DNA from: Anarhynchus alexandrinus
Lineage: Eukaryota > Chordata > Aves > Charadriiformes > Charadriidae
Direction of reading: 5' to 3'
NCBI GenBank assembly: GCA_008711295.1
Contig: VUYV01000735.1
Coordinates: 110,857-174,856 of the forward strand
Length of the DNA stretch: 64,000 bases
This document shows, piece after piece, positions 61,926 through 64,000 of this stretch. The first letter of the stretch is position 1. Every line of letters starts with the position of its first letter. Below the pieces are notes generated by a model. That model did no database searches, had not been told where the DNA came from, and was given only the letters and a program-made list of their open reading frames with translations. Both the position numbers and the translations under genes were made by a program.

Positions 61926-63194
61926 GGCACGACCCTGCACGGGCCCAGGGAGGTTTGGGCCGCTGCTGCCCTCAAGTGCTGGAGAACCGCTGGAGGACAC
62001 GCTGCTGCCTGGCTGGAAGTGCTGGGGCTGGCGAGCTCCAAGCTGGTACTGGAGGCTGTAAGGGGAAGTGGGAAGGTCAAGGGCATGGCCCCACAGGCCC
62101 AGGGCAGGACAGGCGAGAGCGGTGCCCCCAGCCCTCCTGGAGGAGAGAGGCTCTGCCAAGCCCACCCTGGGCACGCGCTGCCAGGCCTTGCCTGGCCCCA
62201 GCCCCGGGGCAGCCGGGTTCTTTGCCTCTTACCAGTGCCCAGGCCAGCACAGCTGTCGCACTCCCATCTCACCATTCTGTTCCTCAAAGAGGAGCATCTC
62301 CTGTGGGTGCCCTCGGCAGCGCAGGAGCGGCACAGGAGCAGTTCCCATGGCCTGGGGAAGCAAAGGGGTTCATGGCTGTGAGGACAAAGTGACCGCAGCA
62401 CAGGATTGTCCCGCAGAGCTCTTGTTCTCAGAAGGAAAGGAAGCCCTTCAAGCCCTTGGCGAGACAGAGATCCTGTGCAGGGCCCCGGGGTGGAGCGCTG
62501 GCAACTTACCCCCCTTCCTCTGCCTGCTCCCTGCCTCCTGGACAGAGGCACTTGCTGGCATCACAGAAGCTGTGCCTCTCACTTTGTGCTGCGTATGCCT
62601 GGCTGTCCTCCCATGATGGCAGGCTGATGGAGAAAGGAAAATTGATGAGCCGCAACTGCCCCGGCATAAGGCAGACACAAGGCATCCTTGCTGTACCCCC
62701 CCTGCCCTGTTTCCAACTCCTCTGTGAAGCTGAAGCCCAGACTTACGGGACAGCGGAGGGCCAGGACTGCTGGGGCAGGCCCTGGCACGGCACCGCACTT
62801 GCACTCTCCTGTCTTGTGAGCCAGGCAGAAGGACACCAACCTGAACGGGATCCGGATCCCCATGGTGAGCATTTCTGTGAGAAATGCGTCCCTGTCTCTG
62901 CAGAGAGGGCACCGGAAAGAAGTAATGCCATCACGTACAGCCTGCCCCTGCAGGAGAAACATACGGAGCCCAAGTGAGGCCCTGGTGGTGCTGAGCGCCT
63001 GCCATGTCCCAGGGGCAAGGGAATGGCTCCTACCTGGATGTAGCCCCTGTGGAACCAGGCATGTCTCCACACTGGGCATGCCATGGTGCTGTAGGACTTT
63101 GTCCCCCACAGGGTCCAGGCAGATGAGGCAGGTGGTGGTCTCCTCCAGAGCCGCCTCTACTGCCTGCTCTGGGCGGTGTTCCCAGCAGAAGGAC
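61926..63194 (-). pseudogene. PHF7/G2E3-like gene relic, five exons (copy B)
   Basis: Five exons with proper borders lie on minus: 63194-63034 (SFCWEHRPEQAVEAALEE, then CLICLDPV, then HAWFHRGYIQ), 62947-62841 (FRCPLCRDRDAFLTEMLTMG), 62623-62510 (CDASKCLCPGGREQAEE), 62351-62233 (ELLLCRSCAAEGTHRRCSSL, then WECDSC) and 62055 to about 61926 (Ser/Pro tail). The order matches the second and third zinc fingers of PHF7/G2E3 proteins, which act as nuclear ubiquitin-ligase-type factors. Defects: a 2-nt deletion in exon 1 after CLICLDPVGDK; CPVW and GYIQ where the family has CPxC and GCIQ, so two zinc ligands are gone; and a 1-nt deletion in the last exon compared with copy C. All exons upstream of SFCWEH are missing: copy C's 3' UTR lies only about 100 bp away. 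Not expected to make a working protein. Confidence 0.85.
61935..62520. repeat. Downstream unit of a tandem duplication (copy B side)
   Basis: This matches 63425-64000 (cut by the window edge) from the last exon through introns 4 and 3 to the donor of exon 3, an offset of about 1.48 kb. Intron 3 is 158 bp in both, with about 7 differences by eye, most of them near one end. Intron 4 differs by about 8 substitutions and an 11-bp indel. The pair is much closer than B is to D, E or F. Confidence 0.85.
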
Positions 63195-63349
63195 CTGTGG
63201 GGAAGAGGAGATGGATGGGTGAGGTGAGAAGCACTCGGTCCATTCCAGGTGGACTGGGGGAGACGGGGAGGGGAGAGTGCAGAGATTAATGACAAACTTT
63301 AGTGTGCTGGTGGAGGCAGATCACAGCCAGCACTTGGGGGTGGCCCACG
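63195..63349. other. Junction between copies C and B
   Basis: Read on minus: about 50 bp of copy C's 3' UTR, the ACTAAA signal, 20 bp of shared 3' flank, then about 80 bp of pyrimidine-rich intron sequence ending in the acceptor of copy B's first exon (ctcctcttccccacag). There is no room for a promoter or 5' exons of copy B. Confidence 0.7.
63298..63303 (-). promoter_or_regulatory. Degenerate poly(A) signal of copy C
   Basis: Read on minus, ACTAAA followed by GTTTGTCATTAATCTCTGCA aligns with AATAAA and its block in copies E and F. ACTAAA is a weak variant of the signal. Homology to the family's 3' flank stops right after AATCTCTGCACT, and copy B's first exon starts about 85 bp further on. 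Confidence 0.6.
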
Positions 63350-64000
63350 TCAGGTCCTCCGGCGGCGTCTGGGCCGGCTGTAATGACTTTGGCCCCGACG
63401 CCGCAAGCGGGAGCGCTCTCGTGCCCGCACAGGCCCAGGGGGGTTTGGGCCACTGCTGCCCTCAAGCGCTGGAGAACCGCTGGAGGACACCGCTGCTGCC
63501 TGGCTGGAAGTGCTGGGGCCAGCGAGCTCCGAGCTGGTACTGGAGGCTGTAAGGGGAAGTGGGAAGGTCAAGGGCACGGCCCCGCAAGCCCGGGGCAGGA
63601 CAGGCCAGAGCGGTGCTCCCAGCCCTCCTGGAGCAGAGAGGCTCTGCCAAGCCCACCCTGGGCACGCGCTGCCAGGCCAGGCCCCGGGGCAGCCGGGTGC
63701 TTTGCCTCTTACCGGTGCCCAGGCCAGCACAGCTGTCGCACTCCCAGCTGGCTGTGCTGTTCCTCAAAGAGGAGCACCGCCTGTGGGTGCCCTCAGCAGC
63801 GCAGGAGCAGCACAGGAGCAGTTCCCACGGCCTGGGGAAGCAAAGGGGTTCATGGCTGTGAGGACAAAGTGACCGCAGCACAGGATTGTCCCGCAGAGCT
63901 CTTGTTCTCAGAAGGAAAGGAAGCCCTTCAAGCCCTTGGCGAGACAGAAATCCTGTGCAGGGCCCCACAGTGCAGCATTGGCAACTTACCCCTCTTCCTC
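63350..64000 (-). CDS. PHF7/G2E3-like protein, intact 3' part (copy C)
   Basis: The gene enters from beyond the right edge. Coding parts on minus: 64000-63990 (end of an exon, EEEG), 63831-63713 and 63546-63350, with GT...AG introns of 158 and 166 bp. Phases agree and no stop interrupts. The middle exon holds the second half of a PHD-type zinc finger: LLCCSCAAEGTHRRCSSL then WECDSC, with the C-x2-C, H-x2-C and W-x-C-x2-C ligands intact. The last exon is Ser/Pro/Ala-rich (SSSGSPALEGSSGPNPPGPV) and ends in a basic segment (HYSRPRRRRRT), a possible nuclear localisation signal. Mammalian PHF7 is a testis histone-ubiquitin ligase reading histone H3; G2E3 is a related E3 with an added HECT domain. 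Neither HECT nor N-terminal fingers are visible here. Which of the two it is closer to cannot be settled from this part. Expressed or not is unknown; the weak poly(A) signal is a doubt. Confidence 0.75.
63425..64000. repeat. Upstream unit of the tandem duplication (copy C side)
   Basis: Partner of 61935-62520. The unit certainly continues past the window edge, so its full length is unknown. Within it the exon 4 copies differ at about 12 of 119 positions by eye, more than the introns beside them. Confidence 0.85.

Noticed and set aside
61847..62551. 234-codon minus-strand ORF taken as one protein
   Set aside because: It reads through introns 3 and 4 of copy B. Only the exon 4 part is real coding relic; the rest is intron in frame by chance.
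62579..63295. 238-codon minus-strand ORF taken as one protein
   Set aside because: It crosses intron sequence between exons 1 and 2 and after exon 2 of copy B, and crosses the 2-nt deletion out of frame.
1..64000. A new multi-gene defence, biosynthetic or mobile system
   Set aside because: Nothing in the window supports one. There are no operon-like gene runs, and the only clear gene family is the PHF7/G2E3-like cluster.

Overview
The window reads as nuclear DNA from a bird. The evidence is the CR1 LINE copies with the typical avian 3' end (octamer ATTCTGTG type), a solo retroviral LTR of a kind common in birds (TGTCCTGG...CCACGACA, read on the minus strand), CORE-SINE/MIR relics, and a GC-rich cluster of PHF7/G2E3-like zinc-finger gene copies, a family known to be expanded in birds. 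There are no operons, tRNAs, rRNAs, CRISPR arrays or plasmid/phage signs. Long ORFs are scarce and most are chance.

Region 1 (1 to about 57.27 kb) is AT-rich and gene-poor. It holds scattered transposon relics: a CR1 3' part at 19.57-20.11 kb (+), an old, heavily decayed CR1 body at about 31.86-33.12 kb (+), MIR-like SINEs at 34.2 and 38.2 kb, and short CR1 3' tails at 47.1 and 51.4 kb (-). There are simple repeats and two assembly gaps marked by a single N (27253 and 56178); the first is flanked by a 60-bp direct duplication that looks like an uncollapsed contig overlap. Three short open segments with plausible splice sites (9928-10028 +, 25259-25378 -, 56920-57172 -) may be exons of genes I cannot name. 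The rest is best described as intron or intergenic DNA. Two AT-rich stretches (about 44.56-44.84 and 49.52-49.81 kb) look like candidates for conserved non-coding elements, but only by texture.

Region 2 (about 57.32-64.0 kb) changes abruptly to GC-rich DNA and is a shattered cluster of PHF7/G2E3-like genes. A + strand 3' end (copy F, 57.32-57.68 kb, frameshifted) faces minus-strand copies: a 3' tail with an intact AATAAA (copy E, 61.24-61.59 kb), a deleted chimera (copy D, 61.64-61.93 kb), a five-exon relic with a 2-nt and a 1-nt deletion and lost zinc-ligand cysteines (copy B, 61.93-63.19 kb), and the intact 3' half of a further copy that leaves the window (copy C, 63.35-64.00 kb). Copies B and C share introns at high identity and lie about 1.48 kb apart. 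The 3' flanks of F and E form a 229-bp inverted repeat with a 3.1-kb spacer, and that spacer carries the solo LTR with a perfect 5-bp target duplication (GTGAC).

If copy C is active, its product would be a nuclear PHD/RING-type ubiquitin-ligase-like protein with a Ser/Pro/Ala-rich, repeat-bearing tail ending in a basic RRRRT motif. Nothing here amounts to a new multi-gene system. The most informative part is the evolving PHF7-like cluster: mosaic copies, short junctions, exons that differ more than introns, and a 22-residue repeat in the tail.
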